From Hymenobacter translucens (GTDB lineage Bacteria; Bacteroidota; Bacteroidia; Cytophagales; Hymenobacteraceae), in NCBI RefSeq assembly GCF_020685205.1, contig NZ_JAJERB010000007.1:124001-188000 (forward strand): a stretch of DNA of 64,000 nucleotides, in the 5' to 3' direction. Made by a program: the position numbers and the translations under genes. Shown piece after piece: positions 25,592 to 35,060 of the stretch. The notes beneath the pieces were generated by a model. That model saw only the letters and a list, made by a program, of their open reading frames with translations. It ran no database searches and was not told the origin of the DNA. Position 1 is the stretch's first letter, and each line of letters starts with the position of its first letter.

Positions 25592-26095
25592 CTAACGGCC
25601 GAAGTCGTCCTGCACCCGGACGATATCCTCCTCGTTGGAAGGATGGTCGGCATCGGTGTGCAGCCATATCTCGGCAATAACTCCCCACTCCGAAAGTCCG
25701 ACGAGGCGGTGCCGCTCCCCCTGGGCCAGTACAATCAGCTCGCCGGGGCTGAACAGCTGCAGCTCCCCTTCCTCATCGGTCTGGCTGGTGATGATGCCGA
25801 CGGTGCCGCGCACCACGCGCCAGATTTCGGCCCGTCGGTGGTGGTACTGCCAGGACAGCCGCTGATGCGGAGCCACGAGCAGCACCTTGGGGCTAAGCTT
25901 ACGGGTGCTCTGCAGCTCTTCGAGGGTAATACCGGCAAAATAAGAGTCCGCGAACCGACGGGCCTGGCTTTCCTCAATCACGTAGAACCCTCCCCAGGGC
26001 CGCGACTGATCCTGTTGGGCGATGGTAAAGCCTTGGTGCCGGAGGTGGTCCTCCATCTGCTGAAACATGTGTTTCTTTTCGGTATCGGGGCTCAT
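25592..26095 (-). CDS. Mannose-6-phosphate isomerase type II-like cupin
   Basis: This 167-residue single-cupin protein resembles the C-terminal isomerase domain of ManC-type enzymes. RPWGGFYVIEE near residue 33 matches the family's entry motif. HQRLSWQYHHRRAEIWRVVRG carries the metal-binding His and Glu residues, and FSPGELIVLAQGERHRL is the second cupin motif. The end DIVRVQDDFGR also fits the type II isomerase consensus. No nucleotidyltransferase domain is attached. It could convert fructose-6-P to mannose-6-P for GDP-sugar supply or be a sugar-binding cupin. It is a monocistron ending at the tRNA terminator. Confidence 0.8.
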   Translation of the reverse strand: MSPDTEKKHMFQQMEDHLRHQGFTIAQQDQSRPWGGFYVIEESQARRFADSYFAGITLEELQSTRKLSPKVLLVAPHQRLSWQYHHRRAEIWRVVRGTVGIITSQTDEEGELQLFSPGELIVLAQGERHRLVGLSEWGVIAEIWLHTDADHPSNEEDIVRVQDDFGR

Positions 26096-26184
26096 TCTAA
26101 ACTTGCGGGGTCGAATAAATGCTTTTTTTGGGTAAAAACCGCATTAAAAGCGCCTTTCTGGCATTTTTTTACGCTTCCGAAGCT

Positions 26185-26217
26185 AAAAAAAGAGCCCGGC
26201 GGCAGGCCAGGCTCTTT
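26185..26217 (-). terminator. Terminator of cysK
   Basis: On the minus strand, AAAGAGCC pairs with GGCTCTTT and is followed by seven T residues, 24 bp after the cysK stop codon. Confidence 0.85.
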
Positions 26218-26240
26218 CCGGTGTAAAACCTGTAGCCGGG

Positions 26241-27161
26241 CTACACAAATAAGCCGTCGACCGACAGATAACGTTCCCCCGTGTCGTAGCAAAAGGTGAG
26301 CACCCGGCTACCCTGGGGCATCTCGGGCAGCTTTTTGGCAATGGCAGCCAGGGAAGCTCCGGATGATACGCCCACAAACATTCCTTCTTCGCGCGCGGCC
26401 CGGCGTGCCATTTCAAAGGCATCCTGCTGGCTTACCTGAATGGTTCCGTCGAGGATGTCGGTATGCAGGTTGGCAGGAATAAACCCGGCTCCGATACCCT
26501 GAATCGGATGCGGGCCCGGCGCCCCGCCGCTGATGACCGGGGAAAGCTCAGGCTCCACGGCAAAAGTTTTCATATTGGCAAAGTGCGGCTTCAGCACTTC
26601 CGTGACGGCTGTAATGTGGCCGCCGGTGCCCACGCCGGTTATGTGGTAGTCGAAACCCTCGGGGGCATCGCGAAGAAGTTCTTGGGCGGTAGTTTCGGCG
26701 TGAATGCGGATGTTGGCGGGGTTCTCGAACTGCATCGGCATCCAGGCCCCGGGCGTATCACGCACGAGCTCCTGCGCCTTTTCGATAGCACCCTTCATCC
26801 CCTTTTCGCGGGGCGTGAGCTCCAGCTGCGCGCCGTAGGCGGCCATCAGGCGGCGGCGCTCAATCGACATGGACTCGGGCATCACCAGCGTGAGCCGGTA
26901 GCCTTTCACGGCGGCGACCATCGCCAGGCCTACGCCGGTGTTGCCGGAAGTCGGCTCGACAATCAAACTATCCGGGGTGAGCAGGCCGTCTTTTTCGGCC
27001 TGCTCAATCATCGCCAGGGCAATGCGGTCCTTGATGCTGCCGCCGGGGTTGGCGCGCTCCAGCTTCACCCAGACTTCCACGTCGGGGCGGTGGGCGAACA
27101 TGCGGTTCAGCCGCAGCAGCGGCGTATTACCAATGGTATCGAGAATGGTGTGCGCTTTCAT
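26241..27161 (-). CDS. cysK: Cysteine synthase (O-acetylserine sulfhydrylase)
   Basis: This 306-residue PLP enzyme makes cysteine from O-acetylserine and sulfide. K44 in [12 protein letters not shown] is the PLP lysine. [11 protein letters not shown] (71-81) binds the substrate carboxylate. [11 protein letters not shown] binds the PLP phosphate, and [11 protein letters not shown] lies near the ring nitrogen. Length fits CysK/CysM. It lies 140 bp downstream of cysE on the same strand and ends in a clear terminator, so the pair covers the last two steps from serine. Confidence 0.97.
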   Translation of the reverse strand: MKAHTILDTIGNTPLLRLNRMFAHRPDVEVWVKLERANPGGSIKDRIALAMIEQAEKDGLLTPDSLIVEPTSGNTGVGLAMVAAVKGYRLTLVMPESMSIERRRLMAAYGAQLELTPREKGMKGAIEKAQELVRDTPGAWMPMQFENPANIRIHAETTAQELLRDAPEGFDYHITGVGTGGHITAVTEVLKPHFANMKTFAVEPELSPVISGGAPGPHPIQGIGAGFIPANLHTDILDGTIQVSQQDAFEMARRAAREEGMFVGVSSGASLAAIAKKLPEMPQGSRVLTFCYDTGERYLSVDGLFV

Positions 27162-27301
27162 GGGTCAGGTGATGAAGTTGTAAACGGGTGAAAGGGTAAA
27201 TAGAGGTAGCAGGTCGTGGTAGAATGCGGATGATACTCTTCGGGTCACGTAAGTCAGCCGAACAGCAACTCCACATTTCAACACGTCCCGGCTTTCCGCT
27301 T

Positions 27302-28132
27302 TTAAATAGAAAAGGCAATGTCGGCAGCAGGGTCCTCGGCCCGGGTGACGTGGATCTGGGGGCGGTGGTAGACGCGGGAGTGGGACGGCACGCTCTCGGT
27401 AAGCCAGACGTTTCCCCCAATGATGCTGTAGCGGCCCACTACGGTGCTGCCCCCCAGAATCGTGGCCCCGGCATAGATAACGACGTCATCTTCGATAGTG
27501 GGGTGGCGCTTTACGTTGGCCAGGTGCTTGGCTACGCTGAGGGCACCAAGCGTAACACCCTGGAACACCCGCACCCGCGCCCCGATGGTAGCCGTTTCGC
27601 CGATAACGACCCCGGTGCCGTGGTCGATGCAGAACGAAGGGCCGATCTGGGCGCCGGGGTGAATATCGATGCCGGTGCGGGCGTGGGCAAACTCGCCCAG
27701 CAGGCGGGGCACCCGGGCTACCCCCTGTTGATACAAGCCGTGGGCCAGCCGGTGCACGGCCGTGGCGTAGAACCCAGGGTAAGTAGCAATAACCTCCGTC
27801 AGCCCCTGGGCGGCGGGGTCGGCGGCCACAATAGCCTCCGCATCCTGAAGCAGCAGGCTGCGCAGCCGGGGCAGATCATTTATTGTAGCCTGGGCAATGC
27901 GCGGGGCCTGGGCCGCGTCGAGCCCGGTGGCCAGCAGCATGTCGGCGACCTGGTGCTGTAGCCGGCTAAGGGTGGCAGTAACTGCCCCGGACGTTGTAAC
28001 CGGGGCGGAAGCCCGCTCCGGAAAAAGCAGCGCCAGCAGCTCATCGGCCCACTGGCACCAGGCGGCCGCGGGTAGAGGACCAGCCACCTGCTGATGGGCC
28101 CGGGCTAAACTATCGATAAACGCTGTATCCAT
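27302..28132 (-). CDS. cysE: Serine O-acetyltransferase
   Basis: This 276-residue enzyme has an alpha-helical N-terminal half (to about residue 150) and a hexapeptide left-handed beta-helix. HPGAQIGPSFCIDHGTGVVIGETA contains the catalytic Asp-His pair in its central part, followed by IGARVRVFQGVTLGA and the lysine/His loop KRHPTIEDDVVIYAGATILGG, each read here only in part. It acetylates serine with acetyl-CoA to supply CysK, encoded next. The last residues are not the Ile-terminated tail of E. coli CysE, but the protein does end in Ile (AFSI), so complex formation with CysK is possible. Confidence 0.95.
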   Translation of the reverse strand: MDTAFIDSLARAHQQVAGPLPAAAWCQWADELLALLFPERASAPVTTSGAVTATLSRLQHQVADMLLATGLDAAQAPRIAQATINDLPRLRSLLLQDAEAIVAADPAAQGLTEVIATYPGFYATAVHRLAHGLYQQGVARVPRLLGEFAHARTGIDIHPGAQIGPSFCIDHGTGVVIGETATIGARVRVFQGVTLGALSVAKHLANVKRHPTIEDDVVIYAGATILGGSTVVGRYSIIGGNVWLTESVPSHSRVYHRPQIHVTRAEDPAADIAFSI

Positions 28133-28328
28133 CTAAAAAACAGGCTCTGACGGGCCCTGAGCCGGGGTGGGCCAACCTGGTATAAGGCCACCAAGGTGCC
28201 AAGTAGCAGAGCACCTGCTGAAAAACCAAGCTGCGGGGCGAAGGTTTACCGTTCAGGTAACCGACCGGCCCCGCCCGCCGTTAGTCTGGGAACAATTCTT
28301 TCGAACTCCACAACCAACCAGTAGTACC

Positions 28329-28670
28329 ATGGCAGATACCAGCATTACCAAAGTCGACTCTAAATTTTCACCCACCGGAAAGGATGGGGAAAAATACCTG
28401 GCTTCAGGCATCCACGTTGCTATGCGGATGTGGGAAAATGAAGAGCCCGGCGAGGCCAAACCCGCCGTTACCCGTCCGTACGAAACCGTCGGGTACGTCC
28501 TGAAAGGCCGGGCCGAACTGCACCTGGAGGGCCAGATGGTACTTCTGGAGCCTGGCAATTCCTGGGTTGTGCCCCGGGGCTCCTCCCATACCTATAAGAT
28601 TCTGGAATCCTTCAGCGCCGTGGAAGCCACCACTCCCCCGGCCCAGGTTCACGGCCGCGAGGACAAATAG
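28329..28670 (+). CDS. Small cupin protein
   Basis: The start MADTSITKVD (28329) gives 113 residues; the frame extends upstream to 28167 without similarity and is not used. One cupin barrel is visible: RPYETVGYVLKGRAELHLEG, then LEPGNSWVVPRGSSHTYKIL, and a final EATTPP. The first motif has few of the usual metal-binding His residues (YETVGYVLKG lacks the HxH pair), so metal binding is doubtful. It is divergent from cysE and followed by a terminator. The function is unknown; stress or ligand-binding cupins look alike. Confidence 0.82.
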   Translation: MADTSITKVDSKFSPTGKDGEKYLASGIHVAMRMWENEEPGEAKPAVTRPYETVGYVLKGRAELHLEGQMVLLEPGNSWVVPRGSSHTYKILESFSAVEATTPPAQVHGREDK

Positions 28671-28693
28671 TCCAGCCTCCTTTCTCACGGTTC

Positions 28694-28725
28694 AAAGACG
28701 CCATCCCACCGGTTGGCGTCTTTTT
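28694..28725 (+). terminator. Terminator after the small cupin gene
   Basis: AAAGACGCCA pairs with TTGGCGTCTTT (bulged at the loop side) and is followed by T residues, 24 bp after the stop. Confidence 0.85.
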
Positions 28726-29009
28726 GCATTTATTCAAGTTTAATCGACGGGTTTCCTTAGCAAAGAACTAACGAAACACCCTGAAAATAATGCACGATTT
28801 TTGCCTGCGTTGAAAATCACTATACGGTTCTACATAGTCATTCACTTATGTTACAACATATTAATCAAAAGTCGTCCCACCAAAAAAATATAACCTGCTC
28901 AGCTCTCCTCTATTCACAAACAGCCTTGCCATTCCCTGAAAAAGTGAATTTTTCCTAACCTCTGTCTGCTGCCCTTCGTTTAATCTTCCACCACTAAAAC
29001 ACCCAGGTT
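28726..29009. other. AT-rich intergenic region upstream of the beta-helix protein gene
   Basis: This 284-bp stretch is much richer in A and T than its surroundings and has no open frame with recognisable similarity. It must hold the promoter of the gene at 29010. GATTTTTG near 28796 differs by one base from the -7 consensus, but no paired -33 box was found. I see no RNA structure in it. Confidence 0.5.
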
Positions 29010-31997
29010 ATGAAACACATCTTACTCTCGGCCGCAGCTGTTTTTGCCGCCACTGTTTCTGGACCTCTGTCTTTGGTAGCACAGGCCCAGGCCCCCGCTG
29101 CCGTGTATGTGAATGACAACTCCCTGGCGGGAGACATATATACAACGGCAATTGGCAACGACGACACCGGCAACGGAACCAGCAGCGCGCCTTACGCTAC
29201 GGTAGCCAAGGCCATGCAGCTGGCAGTAGCCGGCACTTCCACCATCTTTATTGATGCCGGCACCTACAACGAGCGGATGGTGCTGGACAAAAACGTAAAC
29301 CTGCAGGGCGCGGGCACCGCCACCGACTCCCCGGGCTCGGCTACCATTTTCGATGCGCAGCTGACGCCGGGTACGCAAGGCAATGAAATCGGGCTGCTGA
29401 TTTCTGCCCTGGGCGGCCCGTCGCCGGCTAGTCCCCTGCGTATCACCCGGCTTACGTTCCGGGCCTACGACTTCGGTATTCAGACCGACGCGCTTTACAA
29501 CCGCAGCAACTTCCTGCTGGAAGACATTGAAACAGTCGATAACCGGCAGATGGGCATCCTCTGGAACGCTATTGGCTCGCAGAGCCCGCCGCCGAGCGTA
29601 TCGGCCAACATCACCTTCCGGCGGGTGCGCGCCTCGCGCAATGCCCTGGACCCGAACACGCGGGACAACGGCGCCGGCCGTGGTTTGTTTGTCGTTAACG
29701 GTAGCAAAGTTAACTTTACGATTGAGCAGTCGGTCTTCGAGCAGAACCGCCGGGCCGGCATCGACTTTAATGACGGTAGTGCCAGCGGCGTTATTATCCG
29801 CAACTGCCGCTTCTTTCAAAACATCGGGCCGGCCATTGCCCTGCTGGGAGCCGGGGCGCTGCGCGACTCTGGTGGCAACCCCACTACTATTGCGGCCCTG
29901 CTTGAAAACAACGTTATCAGCGACAATGCCGACAATGGCATGGAGCTGAAAGCCTGCACCGGCAACGGGCAGAGCTCGGGGCTGGGTAGCTTCGTCGTAC
30001 GGGGCAACTACATTGCCCGGGCCGTGGGCACTCCGCAGAACATTGTTGCCGATAACGCCGGCATTGCCTTTATCGACCGGGACCGGAACGTTACGGGCCC
30101 CCAGCCTACCGGTGGCGTAAACGGCGACCTGGTCACGGGTGGCGCGTACATAGAAAACAACACGGTGCGGGGCTATCTGGCGGATGCTACCAGAACGCTT
30201 GCCGGGCTCAACGGCTTTGGCATTGTGCTGGAGGGTGCAAACAACACGGCCATGGGCAACACTATTAGCCGCTGCCAGCGGGGCATTCAGGTTCAGGAGC
30301 GCCCCACCGGCACTACGGCGCAGTTTGGCAGCGCTTTTTTCGATCTTGACCGCAACGTACTGGTTCCCACCACCAACACGATTGTCCGCTATAACCGCCT
30401 GGACAGCTGCACCACGGCGCTGCGGGCCGTAAATCTGACCAGCACCGTGGATGCTTCGCTGAACTGGTTTGGCTCGAACGACCCGGTGGCCGTACGCGGA
30501 GCCAGTGGAACGGGTGGCCTGGTGCAAACCCTGGATGGTCCGAGCAGCTTTACCGAACAGTCGTCCTTTACCCCCACCGGCCGGTTCGACTACACTCCCT
30601 TCCTGAATAGCAACACCGACGGCGCCCCGGCTACGGCCGGCTTTCAGGGTGACCTGAGCTACCTCAATGCCGACTTCCCCAGCCCGCAGACCGGCACGCT
30701 GGGCCGTTTGCGCGAAGGAGTTACGCTGGTCACTGAGAACGGCACGCTGCGGGCCGCAGCAAACTTCTTCAACGAGGAAGCCACCTTTGATAAAACCCTG
30801 ACGCTCACCAACACCGGCGCTACTACCATCCGGGACGTGACCATGAACGGCAGCGGCAAAGTAGTTACGCTTGGGGCCCCCTTCTCGCTTTCTGGTGCTC
30901 TGGTGCTCACCGACGGCAAGCTGAGCACCACGCTCTCCAGCCTGCTCACCCTCAACGACGGCGCTACCTCAACCAGTGGTAATGCCACCTCTTTCGTGAT
31001 GGGTCCGCTTAGCAAGCTGGGCACTCAGGCCTTTGTATTTCCGCTGGGCAAAGGCAACGTCTGGGCCCGGCTTGGAGTAACGGCTCCGGCCAGCACTGCC
31101 ACGGCGCTGACGGCAGAATACTTCGACGCGGCGTACCCGAATCAAACCACGGCTCCGGATCTGGTGCGGGTGAGCAGCGTAGAGTACTGGACCCTGGACC
31201 GCACCGGTTCCACCGATCTGGTGGGCGTACAGCTGTATTATGAAAATGCCGGCCGCAGCGGCGTAGTTCTGCCGGCTGACCTGCGGGTGGCCCGCTTTAA
31301 CGGAGCTGTCTGGGTAAACGAGGGCACGCCCGCGGGCGGAGTTGCCACCGGCGCCGGCGGCACGGTAGCGTCCAATACACCGACCAGTGGCTTTGGGCCC
31401 TTCACGCTGGGCACAGCTTCAGAGGTAAACCCCCTGCCCGTCACGCTGGTTAGCTTCCGCGCTATCCAGCGTAAGCCCGGGGTAGTCAGCTTGGAGTGGA
31501 TTACGGCCTCCGAGAAAAACAACCGCGGCTACTCGGTTGAACGCTCCTTCGATGGTACCAGCTGGAAAGCTCTGGGTTTTGTGAACGGAAAAGGCACAAC
31601 CTCGGAGCGCAGCACCTACAGCTTCCAGGACCTGCCCGGCACGACCAGCCCGACCGCCTACTACCGCCTGCAGCAGACCGATCTGGACGGCACGACTCAC
31701 CTTTCGCCGGTAGCAACGGTGAATCTGACTAAGGTCGAAGGCGAAACCCAGCTGGCTTTGTTTCCCAACCCGGCTCAGCATGAGTTGACCGTGCAGCTGT
31801 CGGCTCCGGCTACCGGCAACGTGCAGCTGCTCATCACCGACCTGACTGGTCGGACGGTGCTTTCGCAGACGTTGAATTCCCGGTTCGAGACGGACCTGCC
31901 CGTTGTTTTGCCCGCTAGCCTACGGGCCGGCACCTACCTCGTGCAGGTGAAAGGCGAAGGCATCAGCAGCAAAGCCATGCGCATGGTCAAGCAGTAA
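29010..31997 (+). CDS. T9SS-secreted right-handed beta-helix protein
   Basis: This 995-residue protein has a signal peptide (residues 1-27). The next 500 residues form a parallel beta-helix typical of polysaccharide lyases and surface adhesins: a DUF1565-like start (YATVAKAMQLAVAGTSTIFIDAGTY) and many turns such as IIRNCRFFQN, LENNVISDNADNG and VRYNRLDSCTTAL. A beta-sandwich region follows, then VTLVSFRAIQRKPGVVSLEW (20 residues), a segment common before T9SS tails. The C-terminal type A sorting domain begins at LFPNPAQHELTV and ends with RMVKQ. No lyase active-site residues can be assigned with confidence. It is probably displayed on or released from the cell surface. Confidence 0.92.
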   Translation: MKHILLSAAAVFAATVSGPLSLVAQAQAPAAVYVNDNSLAGDIYTTAIGNDDTGNGTSSAPYATVAKAMQLAVAGTSTIFIDAGTYNERMVLDKNVNLQGAGTATDSPGSATIFDAQLTPGTQGNEIGLLISALGGPSPASPLRITRLTFRAYDFGIQTDALYNRSNFLLEDIETVDNRQMGILWNAIGSQSPPPSVSANITFRRVRASRNALDPNTRDNGAGRGLFVVNGSKVNFTIEQSVFEQNRRAGIDFNDGSASGVIIRNCRFFQNIGPAIALLGAGALRDSGGNPTTIAALLENNVISDNADNGMELKACTGNGQSSGLGSFVVRGNYIARAVGTPQNIVADNAGIAFIDRDRNVTGPQPTGGVNGDLVTGGAYIENNTVRGYLADATRTLAGLNGFGIVLEGANNTAMGNTISRCQRGIQVQERPTGTTAQFGSAFFDLDRNVLVPTTNTIVRYNRLDSCTTALRAVNLTSTVDASLNWFGSNDPVAVRGASGTGGLVQTLDGPSSFTEQSSFTPTGRFDYTPFLNSNTDGAPATAGFQGDLSYLNADFPSPQTGTLGRLREGVTLVTENGTLRAAANFFNEEATFDKTLTLTNTGATTIRDVTMNGSGKVVTLGAPFSLSGALVLTDGKLSTTLSSLLTLNDGATSTSGNATSFVMGPLSKLGTQAFVFPLGKGNVWARLGVTAPASTATALTAEYFDAAYPNQTTAPDLVRVSSVEYWTLDRTGSTDLVGVQLYYENAGRSGVVLPADLRVARFNGAVWVNEGTPAGGVATGAGGTVASNTPTSGFGPFTLGTASEVNPLPVTLVSFRAIQRKPGVVSLEWITASEKNNRGYSVERSFDGTSWKALGFVNGKGTTSERSTYSFQDLPGTTSPTAYYRLQQTDLDGTTHLSPVATVNLTKVEGETQLALFPNPAQHELTVQLSAPATGNVQLLITDLTGRTVLSQTLNSRFETDLPVVLPASLRAGTYLVQVKGEGISSKAMRMVKQ

Positions 31998-32007
31998 GCT
32001 TTGTAAC

Positions 32008-32070
32008 CGCCTGCTAGTAACAAGAAGCGGCTGCCAGAATCTGGCAGCCGCTTCTTGTTACTAGCAGGCG
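32008..32070. terminator. Perfect 30-bp palindrome between convergent genes
   Basis: The arms 32008-32037 and 32041-32070 are exact reverse complements over all 30 bases, with only the loop AAT between them. The stem starts CGCCTGCTAG and ends at GGCTGCCAG next to the loop. There is no T-tract. It lies between the stop codons of the beta-helix protein (+) and the PAP2 phosphatase (-), so a bidirectional terminator or 3' stabiliser is likely. Confidence 0.85.
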
Positions 32071-32097
32071 TGAATGCTGATAGTGTACTGTCCGAAA

Positions 32098-32919
32098 CTA
32101 CTTCAGGCCAATGGTCAGATTAAGGCCGGTGGCACCGGCGTAGTATACCGGAGAAACCGACCAGGTATCCACGGAGCCCAGGACTCTGGGCTTGCGGCCC
32201 CAGCGGTTGCGGTGAGTCAGGTACGCCAGATGAGCCGATAAAATTCCTACGCCGGCCCCGGCCACCACGTCGGACTGCCAGTGGCGGTTGTTGAGCATGC
32301 GCAGGGCTGCTACCGACGTGGCAATGGTATAGGCCCCGACCCCGTACCACTGGCTTTGGTCGCGAAACTCGGTGTGCACGATGCTGGCCGCCAGAAACGC
32401 CTGCGCCGTATGCCCCGACGGAAACGAGTTTTTCGTGGAGCCATCCGGGCGCAGAATATCCGTGGTATTCTTCAAGATGACGGTGGTCGTAATAAAAATG
32501 GCCTCGGCTTTGGCAATGACGAGCAGCGTATTAAGCCGGTCGTTGCGCGACTCCACCCCGGCCAGCGTTACGGCGCCCAGTTCGAGGTAGGGAGCGAAAA
32601 TCAGGAAGTCGTCGACGCGGGTGCGGAAGTTGGGAAAGTGGCGCTGCAGGTCGCGCTTGGCGTCGTAGCTGCTGTAAAAGCCGCGGTCATTGATGGTGGA
32701 AGCGCCATAGCCGATGAGCAGGGCCGGCACAATGGTCGCTTTCACCAGCTTGCCCTTGTACCAGGGCTTCGGCGCAGCCGGAAGTAGGGTAGCTGAAGCG
32801 GGCGTTTCGTATTTACGCGTCGTATCAACCGGCGCTACGGGCACCTGGGCCAGCGCCGGTAGGGAGAAAATCAGCGCCAGCGGAAGCACGAGCTGCCGTA
32901 GCCATTGGGAAGTTGTCAT
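32098..32919 (-). CDS. PAP2-family membrane phosphatase
   Basis: The start MTTSQWLRQL (32919) gives 273 residues with a signal peptide (LVLPLALIFSLPALAQ); the upstream extension to 32973 is not hydrophobic and is dropped. The three PAP2 motifs are visible: KNTTDILRPDG (KxxxxxxRP), SFPSGHTAQAF (PSGH), and NNRHWQSDVVAGAGVG (the xRxxxxxHxxxD motif). These catalyse dephosphorylation of lipid phosphates such as undecaprenyl pyrophosphate, phosphatidate or lipid A phosphate in the periplasm or outer membrane. The gene sits 77 bp after the HEAT/cyclophilin lipoprotein gene on the same strand. The substrate is not known. Confidence 0.9.
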   Translation of the reverse strand: MTTSQWLRQLVLPLALIFSLPALAQVPVAPVDTTRKYETPASATLLPAAPKPWYKGKLVKATIVPALLIGYGASTINDRGFYSSYDAKRDLQRHFPNFRTRVDDFLIFAPYLELGAVTLAGVESRNDRLNTLLVIAKAEAIFITTTVILKNTTDILRPDGSTKNSFPSGHTAQAFLAASIVHTEFRDQSQWYGVGAYTIATSVAALRMLNNRHWQSDVVAGAGVGILSAHLAYLTHRNRWGRKPRVLGSVDTWSVSPVYYAGATGLNLTIGLK

Positions 32920-32996
32920 AGCTGCAATTGAACTCAGCGGCCTGTTTTGGTGGTAAAGCAGGACCCGAAGCATCCGGCAAAATAAAGCGGTTTCGC

Positions 32997-34982
32997 TTAG
33001 CGTATCAACTCGACCCGCTCAATCCGGTCCCCAATGTCGAGCCGGGCGGCTACGTCCATGCCTTCCACCACCTGGGCAAAGATGGTATAGCGGCCGTCGA
33101 GGTGGGGCGTGGGGGCGTGGGTGATAAACCACTGACAGCTTTCCGTATCCTTGCCGGCGGAAGCCAGCCCGACCGAGCCCAGGCCGTAGTGCAGGTCGGC
33201 AAACTCCGAGCGAAGGTTATAGTCGGAGCTGCCCCATCCGTCGCCGCGGGGGCAGCCGCCCTGAACCACGAAGTTGGGTACGACCCGGTGGAAGTTCTTG
33301 CCATCGTAAAAGCCCTGCCGCACCAGCGTCACAAAACTGGCTACCGAACCTGGTGCTGCCTCAACCAGCAGCCGCATCGTGACGGGACCTTTACTGGTGT
33401 GAATGACTACGCGTTGGCTTGCCGGAATTGTGCTTACCAGGGCCCAGTCGATAGGGTGCGTAGCGGCCGGGGCGACCGGTGGAGTCGTGGCGGGAGAATT
33501 GGTTAGAAAATCGATGGTCTGTTGCAGGCTGATCCAGGCTTCCAGGTCGCGGGGCAGGGTCAGCTGGTCGCGGGCTTCGCGCAGAAACGCGGGGTTGGGT
33601 AGCAGGCTGCGGAGCTCGAGCTTCGGGTCCCGGATGGCCTCCGCCGCGGTGCCCATCACGGCCACGTCGCGGCTGCCGATGGCCCGGCGCAAAGTCAGCG
33701 CGAAGGCGGGCTTCTGGTCGGCGGGAAACGTAGCCACCCGGCGCATAGCCACCAGGGCTTCCATGCCGTACGTGCCAATTACGACGGGCTGCCCCGCTGC
33801 AAACGTGGCTTTCTCCACAAACTCATAGGCGGCGGGATCTTCCCCCAGGGCCCGCAGCAGGTAGCCTTTCTCATAGGGGTCAGACACGGAAGCATAGCGG
33901 CTCTGCACAGCGGTTCGAATGGCACCCTGCTCGTCCCCTCCCTGCTTCAGCGCCGCTGCCAGCAGCGTGGCACGCACCCGCCAGGGAGTCAGCTTATTGG
34001 CTTTCTCGAAAAACAGCGTACCCCGCTCCCCCGAGGCGTGGGCCAGGAAAAACTCTGCTGCGGTCAAGGCAACATGGTCATTAGCGTCGGTGAGGGCAGC
34101 CCAGACAGCTTCCTTCACGGGCGTATACATGACAGCATTCATTGCCCGCAGGGCCGCAATCCGAACCCGGTGGTCAGGATCCCGCCGCGCCAGAGAAGCC
34201 AACGTTGCGGCTACGCTGGCAGCCGCAGTGGCTTTGCTGAGCGAGGAAGTGGCCGCGCTGCGCACGGCGTACAATGGGTCGGCTTCGGCCGCTGCCGCAA
34301 TGGCGCCGGCGTAAGGGGCCAGGTTGAGGCCCCGGGTCCGGGCCAGGGCGTTGGCAGCAGCCAGACGGGCGCCGGCAGGGTTGGCAGGGGCCAGCAGCTG
34401 CACCAGGCGACGAACGGCGCCTTCGGAGGTGATGCTCCGCAGCCCGGCCCGGTACAGGCCCCAGGCTTGCCCACTAAGCGCGGCTGTGTCGGTAGCCAAA
34501 GCAGCCGGCAGGCGCTCCAGGCTGCCCAGTCCGGCCCGGGTGACGCATCGGCCCAGGGCTTCGAGTACGTAGCGACGGGTAACGGCGTCCGTTTCGTCGG
34601 TGATGCGCTGGCGCAAAGCAAGCTCTGCCGTGCTGTCGGCAGTCTGCCCGAGGGCGTAGGCAGCGGCCCGGCGTACCGACGCATCGGCGTCCGCTAAATG
34701 GTTGCTCAGGGCGCGGGTAGCACTCTTGTCCTGCACCGAGGCAAACGCCAGCGCGGCTTCGCGGCGGTAGCGGGGCTCGGCCCGCTCCAGGTAAGGCAGC
34801 AGCACGGCCGTCTGCCGGCCGTCCTGGGCGGTAGCAATCCGGCGCAGCGTGGTATCAGCGGTAAACTTATTGGGGGCTGGGGCCAGGGATACTGCCGCCG
34901 GGCGCGGCGCACAGGCAGTCAGCAGACTGAAAAGAAAAGGCACGCCGGCCGCCGCGAGGCTCCGGAAAAGAGGTTGCGTCAT
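32997..34982 (-). CDS. HEAT-repeat lipoprotein with C-terminal cyclophilin-type peptidyl-prolyl isomerase
   Basis: The start MTQPLFRSLA (34982) gives 661 residues with a lipoprotein leader (FLFSLLTAC). Residues 40-490 are HEAT-like helical repeats (YRREAALAFASVQD, VRRAAAYALGQTAD, HRVRIAALRAMNAVM). From about 510 a cyclophilin domain follows: VVIHTSKGPVTMRLL, FYDGKNFHRVVPNFVVQGGC, CQWFITHAPTPHLDGRYTIF. FHRV and FVVQGG contain the usual catalytic Arg and the Gln, so activity is likely. The helical part may hold partner proteins while the isomerase folds outer-membrane or secreted clients in the periplasm. A HEAT-cyclophilin lipoprotein is unusual compared with standard PpiA. Start alternatives up to 35042 lack a signal. 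Confidence 0.9.
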   Translation of the reverse strand: MTQPLFRSLAAAGVPFLFSLLTACAPRPAAVSLAPAPNKFTADTTLRRIATAQDGRQTAVLLPYLERAEPRYRREAALAFASVQDKSATRALSNHLADADASVRRAAAYALGQTADSTAELALRQRITDETDAVTRRYVLEALGRCVTRAGLGSLERLPAALATDTAALSGQAWGLYRAGLRSITSEGAVRRLVQLLAPANPAGARLAAANALARTRGLNLAPYAGAIAAAAEADPLYAVRSAATSSLSKATAAASVAATLASLARRDPDHRVRIAALRAMNAVMYTPVKEAVWAALTDANDHVALTAAEFFLAHASGERGTLFFEKANKLTPWRVRATLLAAALKQGGDEQGAIRTAVQSRYASVSDPYEKGYLLRALGEDPAAYEFVEKATFAAGQPVVIGTYGMEALVAMRRVATFPADQKPAFALTLRRAIGSRDVAVMGTAAEAIRDPKLELRSLLPNPAFLREARDQLTLPRDLEAWISLQQTIDFLTNSPATTPPVAPAATHPIDWALVSTIPASQRVVIHTSKGPVTMRLLVEAAPGSVASFVTLVRQGFYDGKNFHRVVPNFVVQGGCPRGDGWGSSDYNLRSEFADLHYGLGSVGLASAGKDTESCQWFITHAPTPHLDGRYTIFAQVVEGMDVAARLDIGDRIERVELIR

Positions 34983-35060
34983 GGTAGGCCAAAGTACCAC
35001 AATTTGGCTTCCCGACCGGAATTTATCCAAATTCCGGTGCAAAATTTCGCCAACGAACGG

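Noticed and set aside
32008..32070. Palindrome as an insertion-sequence end or origin
   Set aside because: No transposase, target duplication or iteron-like repeats lie near it; its position between convergent stop codons fits a terminator better.
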